DNA of 64,000 nucleotides from Puccinellia tenuiflora (lineage: Eukaryota; Streptophyta; Magnoliopsida; Poales; Poaceae), in NCBI GenBank assembly GCA_012064385.1, contig QRDG01000024.1, forward strand, positions 99,748 to 163,747, read 5' to 3'. Below the pieces are notes generated by a model. That model was not told the origin of the DNA, ran no database searches, and saw only the letters and a list, made by a program, of their open reading frames with translations. Numbering within the stretch: the stretch's first letter is position 1; every line of letters starts with the position of its first letter. The position numbers and the translations under genes were made by a program. Below are positions 44,101 to 54,276 of this stretch, one piece after another.

Positions 44101-45845
44101 ATAGTCACCCCGGTCGACGCTAATCCACCAGTTGATCTGTGATGACGCTTGTTGGCGGACTCGCCACGATAGTCGCCCGGTTGACGCTAACCAATCGTTT
44201 TATTTTATTTCTTACTCAACCCGTGGCTGCTACTGGCCGGAGACATCTCCGCCCTCGCCCGGTTGAACGTGTTGCTTTATTTTCTTTGTCAACCTGAGGC
44301 TGGCACCGGCCGGAGGCATCTCCGCCACAGTCGCCCGGTTGATGCAAACTATCTATTGCTTGAAATATTGTGTTGCTAATATTTTGTTGCTTGATGATAT
44401 ATTATTATTGTGGTTGTTGTGTTGGACTAATCCTTTGTTGCTTGGATATGTGTGAATGATGGAACTTGATTAAATGAAACACCCCTCCAAACTTCGATAG
44501 GGTCAGTCCATAGTGCCATCAATCTGAACATCGAACGCACTACCACTGTCGCCCCAAATGGAAAGGCCGTAACCTATGTAACCTATCAAGCCTCCTTTGA
44601 TGCTATCCACTTGGCAAGTCTAGTCGGATACTGCATAGTTGTGGTCGGGGCTAGTCTTGTGAAGGTTCCGGAGCTAGGCGTTGCTCATCCGTTGGGGACG
44701 TGCCGGATTCACTTCGTCATAAGGCATAGAGTTATGCTGGTAGCTATACAGGGAGTGTCTGGGTAGCGTGAACGGTTATGTATGTGTATCTTGCTGAGTT
44801 TGACTTAAGGATGATGTCCTAAAGTGCCGGCTGAGTAAGGTGCATCTAGATGGGTGGTCACTGCAACCTCTCGAGAGTGTGTCATCTAGCAGCTAGCCTT
44901 GTTCCTAGGTTATGGAACAGTTCAGTGTCGGTCACACTATGTGTCCTTTGTCGAGTCCGGAGGTTAAACGTAAGTATTGTTTGAAAGAAAGTGAACAACC
45001 TGAATTCACTAAATGAACAATAAGATGCTGCAGGGAATGTTCACTGTGAGGTGAATGGGATGGCGGTGTGATGCGTTGGAAGCCTATAGTTAGGCCAGAG
45101 CCAACATCAACCGTGCATGCCCCGGGAGATAGCCAGAGTTGGCTAGATTGATAGCCAGAATTGGCTAGAGGCTTGGAAGCCTGATTGTGTTGACAGGAGT
45201 AGTTATAAGATTTGGTACCAACTGTTACACCCGTCTACTCGTCACAGGTAAGCTCGTTGTATGATTGCCGGTACACGATCCAACCCCACCTGGCTTGGAC
45301 TCTGTACTGGTGATACCCCTGTTGCTTGCTTATGACATGTTTGGTTGTCAATGCCATGCTACTTTTATGCCTTGTATCTAGAGTACACTTGCCATGTTGT
45401 AGGATTTTATTTACAGTGTATCTCTGTTGCATGATTGCTGGATTGTTTGTAGTGAGGGGCAATACTTGCTGAGTGCATAATAATGTACTCACGGGCCTTG
45501 TGATTGTGGCCAGATATGGGCGAGGAGTCATCTTCTACCATAGCAAGGGGATGGAGCAAGAGCGTGCTAGGATCAGTAGCCCAGCCAGATGCCTGTGGAG
45601 TGGAGCCGCTCCAAGCCGTTGCCATAGTCGTCTTCCGCTGCCAGTTAAACTCTGTCCTGAGCCATGCTTGGCTTGATATTTCGTCATGCCTTGATGGCCT
45701 TGTAAACCATTTGTAGCCCTTTGGGCCTGATTGTGTAATGATATTTTCGCTATGTTGCATTGTCGTAACGTGCGTCCAGATATCCTGGGCTGGCGCACGG
45801 GGCGACCACCTCTCTGGCGATATGTGTCAGAAGGGGGGTGCCACA
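41158..45845 (+). repeat. E1 3' LTR (4,688 bp)
   Basis: Nearly identical to the 5' LTR. TATATAA lies at 42534-42540. The only base substitution I saw is in CAAA(A/G)AAATTGG (about 42018); the other differences are one-base length changes, several in homopolymers. After it comes unique sequence. Confidence 0.9.
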
Positions 45846-46121
45846 GTGCAGTCCTGCGATATGGAGTTTCCTGTGATATTATTGCTGCAAATGCTGTTTT
45901 GTTTCATTTGTTGTATTTTGTTCCTAACCATTTTGGTCTAACATGCAGATGCTGGCATTCATTCCTGTCCCGTCGCGAGCTGCATGACAAAGATGGAAGG
46001 GAAGAAGCTTAGTGTTCTAGCTCATGTAGCTAGTTATACTTCGATATCTTGTTAGATTTTGCTATTTAGTTGTGTCTTTTGTAACTGGATACCTGATGTG
46101 AACTATGAATGATTGTAAATT
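45846..46121 (+). other. Gene-like 3' tail, unidentified
   Basis: A T-rich stretch ending TCTAACATGCAG looks like an intron 3' end. It is followed by an open segment (CWHSFLSRRELHDKDGREEA, stop TAG at about 46010-46012) and an AT-rich 3'-UTR-like tail to 46121. It does not match the elements around it. It may be the last exon of a host gene or of a captured gene fragment. I cannot name it, and the frame choice is uncertain. Confidence 0.3.
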
Positions 46122-46122
46122 N
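46122..46122. other. Single N, possible assembly join
   Basis: The only ambiguous base in the window. It lies exactly between unique sequence and the interior of an E1-family LTR copy (equivalent to about 44313), where an abrupt change would be expected at a gap or misjoin. Confidence 0.7.
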
Positions 46123-47644
46123 AGGCATCTCCGCCACAGTCGCCCGGTTGATGCAAACTATTTATTGCTTGAAATATTGTGTTGCTAATATTTTGTTGCT
46201 TGAGGATATATTATGTTGAGGTTGTTGTGTTGGACTAATCCTTTGTTGCTTGGATATGTGTGAATGATGGAACTTGATTAAATGAAACACCCCTCCAACT
46301 TCGATAGGGTCAGTCCATAGTGCCATCAATCTGAACATCGAATGCACTACCACTGTCGCCCCAAATGGAAAGGCCGTAACCTATGTAACCTATCAAGCCT
46401 CCTTTGATGCTACCCACTTGGCAAGTCTAGTCGGATACTGCATAGTTGTGGTCGGGGCTAGCCTTGTGAAGGTTCCGGAGCTAGGCGTTGCTCATCCGTT
46501 GGGGACGTGCCGGATTCACTTCGTCATAAGGCATAGAGTTATGCTGGTAGCTATACAGGGAGTGTCTGGGTAGCGTGAACGGTTATGTATGTGTATCTTG
46601 CTGAGTTTGACTTAAGGATGATGTCCTAAAGTGCCGGCTGAGTAAGGTGCATCTAGATGGGTGGTCACTGCAACCTCTCGAGAGTTTGTCATCTAGCAGC
46701 TAGCCTTGTTCCTAGGTTATGGAACAGTTCAGTGTCGGTCACACTATTTGTCCCTTGTCGAGTCCGGAGGTTAAACGTAAGTATTGTTTGAAAGAAAGTG
46801 AACAACCTGAATTCACTAAATGAACAATAAGATGCTGCAGGGAATGTTACTTGTGAGGTGAATGGGATGGCGGTGTGATGCGTTGGAAGCCTATAGTTAG
46901 GCCAGAGCCAACATCAACCGTGCATGCCCCGGGAGATAGCCAGAGTTGGCTGGATTGATAGCCGGAATTGGCTAGAGGCTTGGAAGCCTGAGTGTGTTGA
47001 CAGGAGTAGTTATAAGATCTGGTACCAACTGTTACAACCGTCTACTCGTCACAGGTAAGCTCGTTGTATGATTGCCGGTACACGATCCAACCCCCACCTG
47101 GCTTGGACTCTGTACTGGTGATACCCCTGTTGCTTGCTTATGACATGTTTGGTTGTCAATGACATGCTACTTTTATGCCATGAGTACACTTGCCATGTTG
47201 TAGGATTTTATTTACCGTGTTATCTTGTTGCATGATTGCTGGATGTTTGTAGTGAGGGGCAATATTTGCTGAGTGCATAATAATGTACTCACGGGCCTTG
47301 TGATTGTGGCCAGATATGGGCGAGGAGTCATCTTCTACCATAGCAAGGAGATGGAGCAAGAGCGTGCTAGGATCAGTAGCCCAGCCAGATGCCTGTGGAG
47401 TGGAGCCGCTCCAAGCCGTTGCCATAGTCGTCTTCCGCTGCCAGTTAAACTCTGTCCTGAGCCATGCTTGGCTTGATATTTCGTCATGCCTTGATGGCCT
47501 TGTAAACCATTTGTAGCCCTTTGGGCCTGATTGTGTAATGATATTTTCGCTATGTTGCATTGTCGTAACGTGCGTCCAGATATCCTGGGCTGGCGCACGG
47601 GGCGACCACCTCTCTGGCGATATGTGTCAGAAGGGGGTGCCACA
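46123..47644 (+). repeat. E1-family LTR 3' fragment
   Basis: It matches about 44313-45845 with scattered substitutions and a short deletion near 47178, so it is a different copy from the E1 LTRs. It ends GGGTGCCACA at 47644. No PBS follows; the next bases are GGACTCC. Confidence 0.85.
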
Positions 47645-47667
47645 GGACTCCTTATCGCAGTCGAACC
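47645..47667 (-). repeat. E2 3' LTR remnant beside element D
   Basis: A short piece that continues, after D and one GAACC are ignored, into 58190 and on into the E2 LTR. It includes the left target duplication GAACC (47663-47667). Assignment to E2 is by position. Confidence 0.45.
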
Positions 47668-50600
47668 TGTAACGCCCCGACCCCGGAATTATACAGAGAG
47701 GCTATGTAGTCAACACAACCATCAATGTATAAAACAAAGATCGAGACTTGTGGAATAGAACTGGCACAAAGCATGACTCTACGACACAAAACATTTATAT
47801 AGCAACTCATATAACGAGAAGAATACAAATATTACAAACAAAAGGATCACAGATCCAACAATTCAACAAGCGGAAGCGGGTAGTGTTGTCTAACAACAAG
47901 AAGCAAATATATGGCCTAAGAGGCCTACAATAAACATCACCCAAGCCAGCTTGTTCCACGGTCCCAAGCTGCCACCTGGGAACCCCAGACTAGTAGTCGA
48001 CGTCAACGAAGAACCCACCTAGTTGCTCGGTGTCGTCCTCCTCTGAAATACAAAATCATAGAGGCAGCAAAGAGAGACTGAGTACGATGTACTCGCAAGT
48101 TTAGTAGGGCGATATAGGCCCAAATGACTGACGGAGGCTCTAAAGCTTTATATGTATTTCTTTTGCATAAAGCTAAGTTTCATATACAGAAATGTAAAAG
48201 ACACTTGGCATTCGTCTACTCAGAGTATTTTATAAAGGGGTGAGAGAGTATCATATCATCTTCGGTTCTCGAAGAACCTACTCACAACCATCACCACTCA
48301 TCTCACACAAAGGCACTCCCTCGACTCACCCTCGAGGAAATGAACCTTTATCACAAGTTTGTTATGCAACCTCTAGCTGCCATATCAATTAGGTTAACGT
48401 TGTCTATGATCTTATATCCGATACCAAGATTGTCCATAACCGTGGACACGGCTTTTCGAAAAGATTAACCCTGCAGGGGTGTACTATTTTACCCATTGGT
48501 ACCGTCCGGCTCACCTAGTTGGCCCTCTTCCGGGGAAGGCCGGCAAGCGGGCGCGGTTAGACCTTTACAATGCATGAGACTATCCAAGAGTCATCTGTGG
48601 CCACAGGACAAGTTTACCCAGCCTCAGCCCCTGCCCCATCGCCACATCCTAACACCACCATCCTCATCATCCTTTTTCCGCTCACACACACGGCAAATGG
48701 AAATAGCAAACTAGAGGACCCTTGGATACGCCCTCACAAATTATTCGGTCAGTAAGGCGCCCATACACCCACCAATGGCAGCATGCTCGTCTTGGTTCAA
48801 GAGGTAAAGAACTCGCACCTGGGGCTAGAGTGAGGCAAAACACCATCCCCGATGGCAACTCACCCAAGCCGTCTTAGCATTTTAATTTAGCATCACATTC
48901 ATCCACCAAGTCCGCATCATTCCATCTTCAACAACAGTTATGGAAATAAACAACGGACACAACTAGTATTGCAACTAAGCATGTCTAAGCATGGATAAGC
49001 ATATAACCGACAATTATAATTCGTATCCGGCCAACACATCAACACTAGGGTTCATAGGTAGGGATACATGTGATTGGCTCGGGGAAGAGACATGCATTCA
49101 TAGGATTCTATGTTTACCAAAAGAGACCTTTGAACCGCATGCAATATTATGGTGGATAAAATAATTTGATCAAAACATAGGATGCTATATGCCAAGAAGG
49201 TTAGGTTATCTCTTGCCTTGCTGCCGGGTAGCGTAGTATTGCTCGTCGGGGTAGGAGAGGGAACCCTCGACTCCGGAATCTATCGATACCCAAAAGAAAT
49301 ACAAAGCACACATAAATCACACGATCACAAGGTGCAATGCGCAATCACATGATGACATGTCAAATTGATGCAAGGATGTCAACATTTGATGGATATAACA
49401 ATTTAAATGGAGTTCCAAATAATTAGTGCAATTATTTGGAAGCAACCCCATATTTACCTTAGTGATCACAATTCTTTATAAATTATCAAATTATTAGAGA
49501 AATGGCTCAAATATGCATGATCATGACATGAAAGGATAGGTTTCGTCATTGCGATCAATTTGGTACTTTATTTGTAATTTTCGGAGTACCGATGATTAAA
49601 TAGTGAATTAAATAATTATTCAAATTTAATTCATTTAATCATTTATGAATAACATCAAATAATTATTTGTGATCATGATGTAATATTAGCATGGTTTGAT
49701 AGCAATTAGAGTGTTGATCACATTGATATTTTATTCTCCAATTTTGGTTAATTATTTCACGAGTTATGAATTTTCCCGATTTGGTATTATTTAACCCATT
49801 TTAGGAATTCATATGTGAACAGCAAGAAAATAAACTCAAGAGATGGTTTCAACTTCTCTAACAGCTAGAGTTTGTCTTCCTGAGCATTTTGGTATTTAAA
49901 TTGCTATTTTTGAGTCATTATTTGAAAAGATATGAATGGTTTTAATTTGCTTTTATTTTCCAAAAGGAAAAATCAAATACCAGACAGGCCGGCCTCAAGC
50001 CGGCCAGGCCGGGAGGCAGGCCGGGCACCAACCCGAGTGGCCCGGCCTTTGGCCAGCCCAGGCTGGGCTCCCAGGCCGGGAGTGTGGCCGAATGATCCGG
50101 CCCAGAGCCGGCCCAGGCCGCTAGGGAGGCCGGGTCCAGGCCGGCACGTCGGGCACGCGCGAGCGCAGGTCAAAGCCACGACCGGCGCGATGCCGTGGTC
50201 ACCGGTGGCACGGTCGGGGATCGACACGCCGGTGGCGGGCACGCGAGGGCCCGAGAGGTGACGCATTCGACGCGTCACACCACGGCGGACCTAGATCGGG
50301 CGGCGCCGCTATTTGTGGGTCGCCGGAGCGACGGTGACGTTGACGTCAGGCGGCAGCCGGCGACGGGACTAGACGATGGCGAAGAGGGAGCGAGCTAGGG
50401 GGACCACGGGGATGTCTAGGAGGGTCGCCTGCTTACCCTGGGTCCGTGGGTGGCCGCGACGGTGAAGAGGGAGGCCGGTACCGGCGGCAATGGTGCACGG
50501 CGGCCGGCGGGCGTGAGGAAGAAGACGAGGATGGTGTCGACGATGTCCAGGCTCCCAGCTCGATTTTGTCGGCGTGGAGGAAGAGGGAGGCGAGGCGGAA

Positions 50601-51569
50601 CTCCTGGCGGCGTTGGCTTGCTCCGGGTGGCTTCTAGCGGCGGCGATGCTCGACGGACGGCGACGGCTCCACGGCGACCAGTGCGGGAGCTAGGGTTAGG
50701 GTTAGGGTTTCCTGGCCGCAAAGGAGAGGGGAAAACTGGGGGGAGGGAGAGAGAAGAGCAGGGCGGCAGAGGCGCGTCGGGGAGGGCCTCTTGTCCAATG
50801 GGGAGCAGGTGGCGCGGCATGGCACGTGCGGCATGGCGCCAGTGGCCATGTCGCCACTGTGAGAGGAGAGGAAGGAGGAGAGAGGCTGACAGGGTGGGCC
50901 CGCTGTCAGATTTTTGATCTTTTTCCTTTTCTTTTTCTGTCTCCTTTAAACCAGTAGGGTTTAGGTATTTTATTGGGCCACTTAAACATTTTCTAAAATT
51001 ATGAAAATATTCATATAGGCTCCTCATGTTAGTTAGAAGCTCCACAAAAATTGGTGTGCAAAGATAAAATGTTTTGGGCACCAATTGTTCATAGGGTTTG
51101 AATATGGCAAATTTTGATAGTTGCCAAAACCCATTTACTTGGGGTATTTAAACATTTTCAAAACATGTGATAATATTCAGGGAGGCTCCCAACAACATAA
51201 TGAAGCTTCCCATATTTTTATTGGAAAATTTGAAAGGTTTGACTTGGTTTCAAATTTAAGAATTGGTTTATCTCAATTTTGGAGTCCCAATTTATTTAAT
51301 TTGTTTGGCAAGAAATTTAAGTTTGCCAATTAAAATATGAAAGGCATTCTTGGAATTTCCTGGACAAATTGGAAACTCAAGAATATTTTGTTTTGCCAAT
51401 TTGGGTAATTGCATTTGGTTTTGGAAAATCAGGGAGTGTTTGCTCCCTTTGAAGATTTCAATGTTTGCAATATTTAATTTAGCAATTTAAATATGTATGC
51501 CATGATGCAATGCAAAGCAAAAGTGAAAATTTGGCCCATATTTTAAGGTACCAAATCTGGGCTGTTACA
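47668..51569 (-). repeat. D 3' LTR
   Basis: It differs from the other D LTR by scattered substitutions (about 1% by eye). It carries GC-rich GGCCGG repeats at 49985-50135 and a telomere-like stretch at 50691-50710. Long frames in 49932-50917 are mirrored in the other LTR and are not called as genes. Confidence 0.9.
50691..50710. repeat. Short telomere-like repeat in the D LTR
   Basis: Three TAGGGT-type units ending in TTT; on the minus strand, the coding direction of D, it reads as an AAACCCTAA telo-box followed by CCCTAACCCTA. The other LTR has the same at 57301-57320. Confidence 0.8.
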
Positions 51570-51605
51570 AATCTACCCCCTTACAAGAATCTCGCCCCGA
51601 GATTC
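51570..51605 (-). promoter_or_regulatory. D 3' hairpin and polypurine tract
   Basis: Minus strand: stem GAATCTCG, loop GGG, stem CGAGATTC (51605 down to 51587), then 17 nt including GTAAGGGGGTAG up to the LTR at 51569. Confidence 0.8.
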
Positions 51606-53711
51606 CTAGAATAGGAGAGGGAAGAGGGAAACATGGAACACCTTAAGAACATCCGGGAAATTGGTAAGCAACTCAAGTTGATAGGGGAGATCTATCATAA
51701 TAACTTTTCTGCCGGGGTATACTCGTATATGCCATATTGAGTAATGAAAGCCGTCTTCGGAATATCCTCCCTTCTAATTTTGATCTGATGATATCCTGAC
51801 CTCAGATCCATCTTAGAGAATACCGTTGCACCGGCTAGATGATCGAATAGGTCATTTATTCGAGGAGTAGGATACTTGTCCTTGACGGTCACCGCAGTCA
51901 AAGGGCGGTAATCAACCACCAGTCTAGGATCATCGGTATTCCGTTTTTTGACAAAGATGACCGGACAGCCCCAAGGCGAGCTACTCGGACGGGCGAATTC
52001 CTTTTCCAGCAGCTCATCAAGTTGCTTCTTCAACTCAGTTAGCTCTTCCGCTGGCATGCGGTAAGGCCTTCTGAAAGTTGGGGCGGTTACCGGAACCAAT
52101 TCAATGACGAATTCCACACTTCGATCAGATGACCTGCCAGGCAACTCCTCAGGAAAGATATCGGGGAAATCACACACCACAACCACCTCATGTATCTCAG
52201 GTGGGGTGATACCCTCCAGGAAAATAGGATTGATCTCCGGAGAGAGGGGAGTGGCAGTGGACGGAGTTGCGGAAGTAGGGGACCAGTAACGCACTAGTCC
52301 ATAGGTTGGGTGGTTTACTGTGACAGTCTTGGCAACACAATCTAGCTTGGCCTGATATGTGGCTAGCCAATCCATGCCCAGAATGACATCTATCCCCACT
52401 GACTGTAGTGCTATCAACGAAAACGGGAAAAGAATCGTCGCTATAGAAATCTGAACCTCCGGAGACATCCAGTGAGTGTGCCAACTAGAGCCTGGGGTCT
52501 TGACCACTAACAGGGAGTCCATATCCTCAAATGGTATTTGATGGTTGAGTGCAAATGATGTGGATATGAATGAATGCGATGCTGCCAGAATCAAATAAGA
52601 CTGAAGCTGGATAATCATTGATTCGAATCATACCCATGAGAGCACGGGGGTCCCTTTCAACTCCTTCAGCGGAGACGTGGTTTAGGCGACCACGGTTGAG
52701 GGGCACGGCCTTGGCGGCTGGTGTAGAGGGAGCAGGTGCCGGTGCTGAGGTAGCCGGTGCCTTCTGGGGACACTCCCTGGAGAAGTGCCCCGTCTGACCA
52801 CAGCTGAAACAAGTGGGCCTCTGCGGTGGTGGAGGCAGCTGAGGGTGGTACACACTTCCACCCGCACCCAAGGTCGAAGTAGCTGGGCGAGGCGGAGGTG
52901 GCAGGTACCCGGTGGGTTTCGGCGCGAAGGGCGCCTTAGGCACGGTGCTGAAAGGCACAAATACCTTGCGCTTCTTGCCTTCAGTAGAAGAGGAGCTCTG
53001 GTGATCAGCTGGAGCTGGCCTCTTAGAAGCCTCCAGCTCCTTCCTACCCTGCTCCATGGTGAGAGCCTGGTTGTAGAGCTCTTGGTAGGAGGTGAACTTG
53101 AAGGGTAGGAGCTCGTATCGGAGACGAGGTGCGAGCCCCTTGCGGAAGAGGTATTGCTTGTCCTCATCATTCGTCACGTCCCGAGGGGCGTAACGGGAGA
53201 GGTGGTTGAACTCCCGTCCATAGGACTGGACGTCCATGCGTCCCTGGGTTAGGTCCAGGAACTCCCGCCTCTTGAGCTCGAGGATGGGCTTGGGGATGTA
53301 CGCCGCACGGAAGGCGGTGCGGAATTCCTCCCAAGTGATGACATGGCCCGCGGCAACCATAGCCACGTGGCTCTCCCACCAGGAGCCGGCGGCTCCTTCC
53401 AGAAGGTAGGTGGCGAAGTTGACGTGTTCTGCCGCCGGAACGTGAAGAGCGGCAAACTTGCGCTCGATAGCCCGAAGCCAATCATCCGCATCAAGCGGCT
53501 CCTTAGCTTCAGAGAATGTAGGAGGTTGGGACCGCAAGAACTGGTTGAGGGTGGTGCAGTCCGTGTTCCTCCTGGCCCCTTGCTGGACCAGCTGCTCGAG
53601 CAACCGCTCATTGCGCAGACGGTTTTGTTCAATTGCCATCATAACCTCCGCCATTGAGGGTGGCGGTGGTGGATCAGGGCTGCTATGTTCCCCACGACGG
53701 GTAGGAGCCAT
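51606..53711 (-). pseudogene. D gag-protease-RT polyprotein, frameshifted and deleted
   Basis: From the ATG at 53711 gag reads MAPTRRGEHSS, a Pro-rich start, then the retrotransposon gag domain (FLRSQPPTFSEAKEPLDADD ... YLLEGAAGSWWESHV ... RREFLDLTQGRMDV) and a zinc knuckle (CFSCGQTGHFSREC, about 52760-52805). The frame enters protease (VLFDSGS) and then shifts by one base near 52583, right after the DSG active site. The second frame continues protease (VGIDVILGMDWL) and RT (VIFVKKRNTDDPRLVVDYRP ... FSKMDLRSGYHQIKI ... FITQYGIYEYT), where it breaks at about 51712, before the YxDD motif. A separate frame, 51606-51692, reads YQLELLTNFPDVLKVFHVSL, which resembles the integrase C-terminal region. 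RNase H and most of integrase are gone. Confidence 0.85.
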
Positions 53712-54261
53712 TCTGAAGAATTGGAACAACGACAAGTTAGTAACCGATTCCGATAGATAAGATAGATCGTTGTTGCTTCCAGATATAGATAAATAACATC
53801 AGGGTTCAACAGAAAGATCTTGGGTTAAAGATCAGCTTCATGCACTGGGACCCACAATAGCATAACACTCACAAGGGTGACAGCCCTCATGAATAATTAC
53901 ACCGGAGCCCTAGCACAATCCGGGACCTTCGGTTCAAGATCTTGGGCTAAAGCAAAGAAATATCTTGACGAACCATCATACTTCCTTTCTTCATGTTTTA
54001 GGTTTGGCAGAGGAGTAAGGATAACTAGTAACTAAAGGTAGGAACCCAAACCCCGAGATCCTAAAGATTTAGAACTTTGCCGATGATCAGAAGAACCGTT
54101 AAAATCAAATAGAGGTAAGATGACACCGAGATCAGAGTGAATTGGATGAGGAGTAAAAAGAATCCTAGGAGGGTTTTCACAACTCATTTTTAGGTTGAAA
54201 ATAATTTTCACGAACTAGACTCGACATCGACCAAAAGAACGGGTTTCCTACAGGCAGTCCT
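53712..54261 (-). other. D 5' leader
   Basis: Between PBS and gag start on the minus strand. No ORF that I can support; a likely place for the packaging signal, by position only. Confidence 0.5.
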
Positions 54262-54273
54262 GCTCTGATACCA
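54262..54273 (-). other. Primer-binding site of D
   Basis: TGGTATCAGAGC on the minus strand, three bases after the 5' LTR end (54277). Complementary to initiator Met-tRNA. Confidence 0.85.
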
Positions 54274-54276
54274 ACT

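Larger units (their letters stand above)
33844..45845 (+). mobile_element. Gypsy-type element E1 (large LTRs, small interior)
   Basis: Two LTRs of 4,691 and 4,688 bp (33844-38534, 41158-45845) flank a 2.6-kb interior. The LTRs differ by about one substitution and eleven single-base length changes by eye. The interior has a Met-tRNA PBS, one intact 239-codon ORF, a Pro-rich open stretch, a hairpin and a PPT. No protease, RT or integrase. Ends are TGTAACACC...GCCACA. The five bases outside the ends do not match (AAGGC left, GTGCA right). The overall form is that of a large retrotransposon derivative, but with a conserved protein. Confidence 0.85.

Noticed and set aside
50416..51084. 222-aa minus frame and overlapping plus frames as genes
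   Set aside because: They are within the D LTR, repeated at 57026-57600 with differences, low in sequence complexity, and cross the expected regulatory region.
52682..53481. Alternative-frame ORFs over the D gag (162, 104 and 127 aa)
   Set aside because: Shadow frames of the gag gene. The gag frame has the recognisable domain and zinc knuckle.
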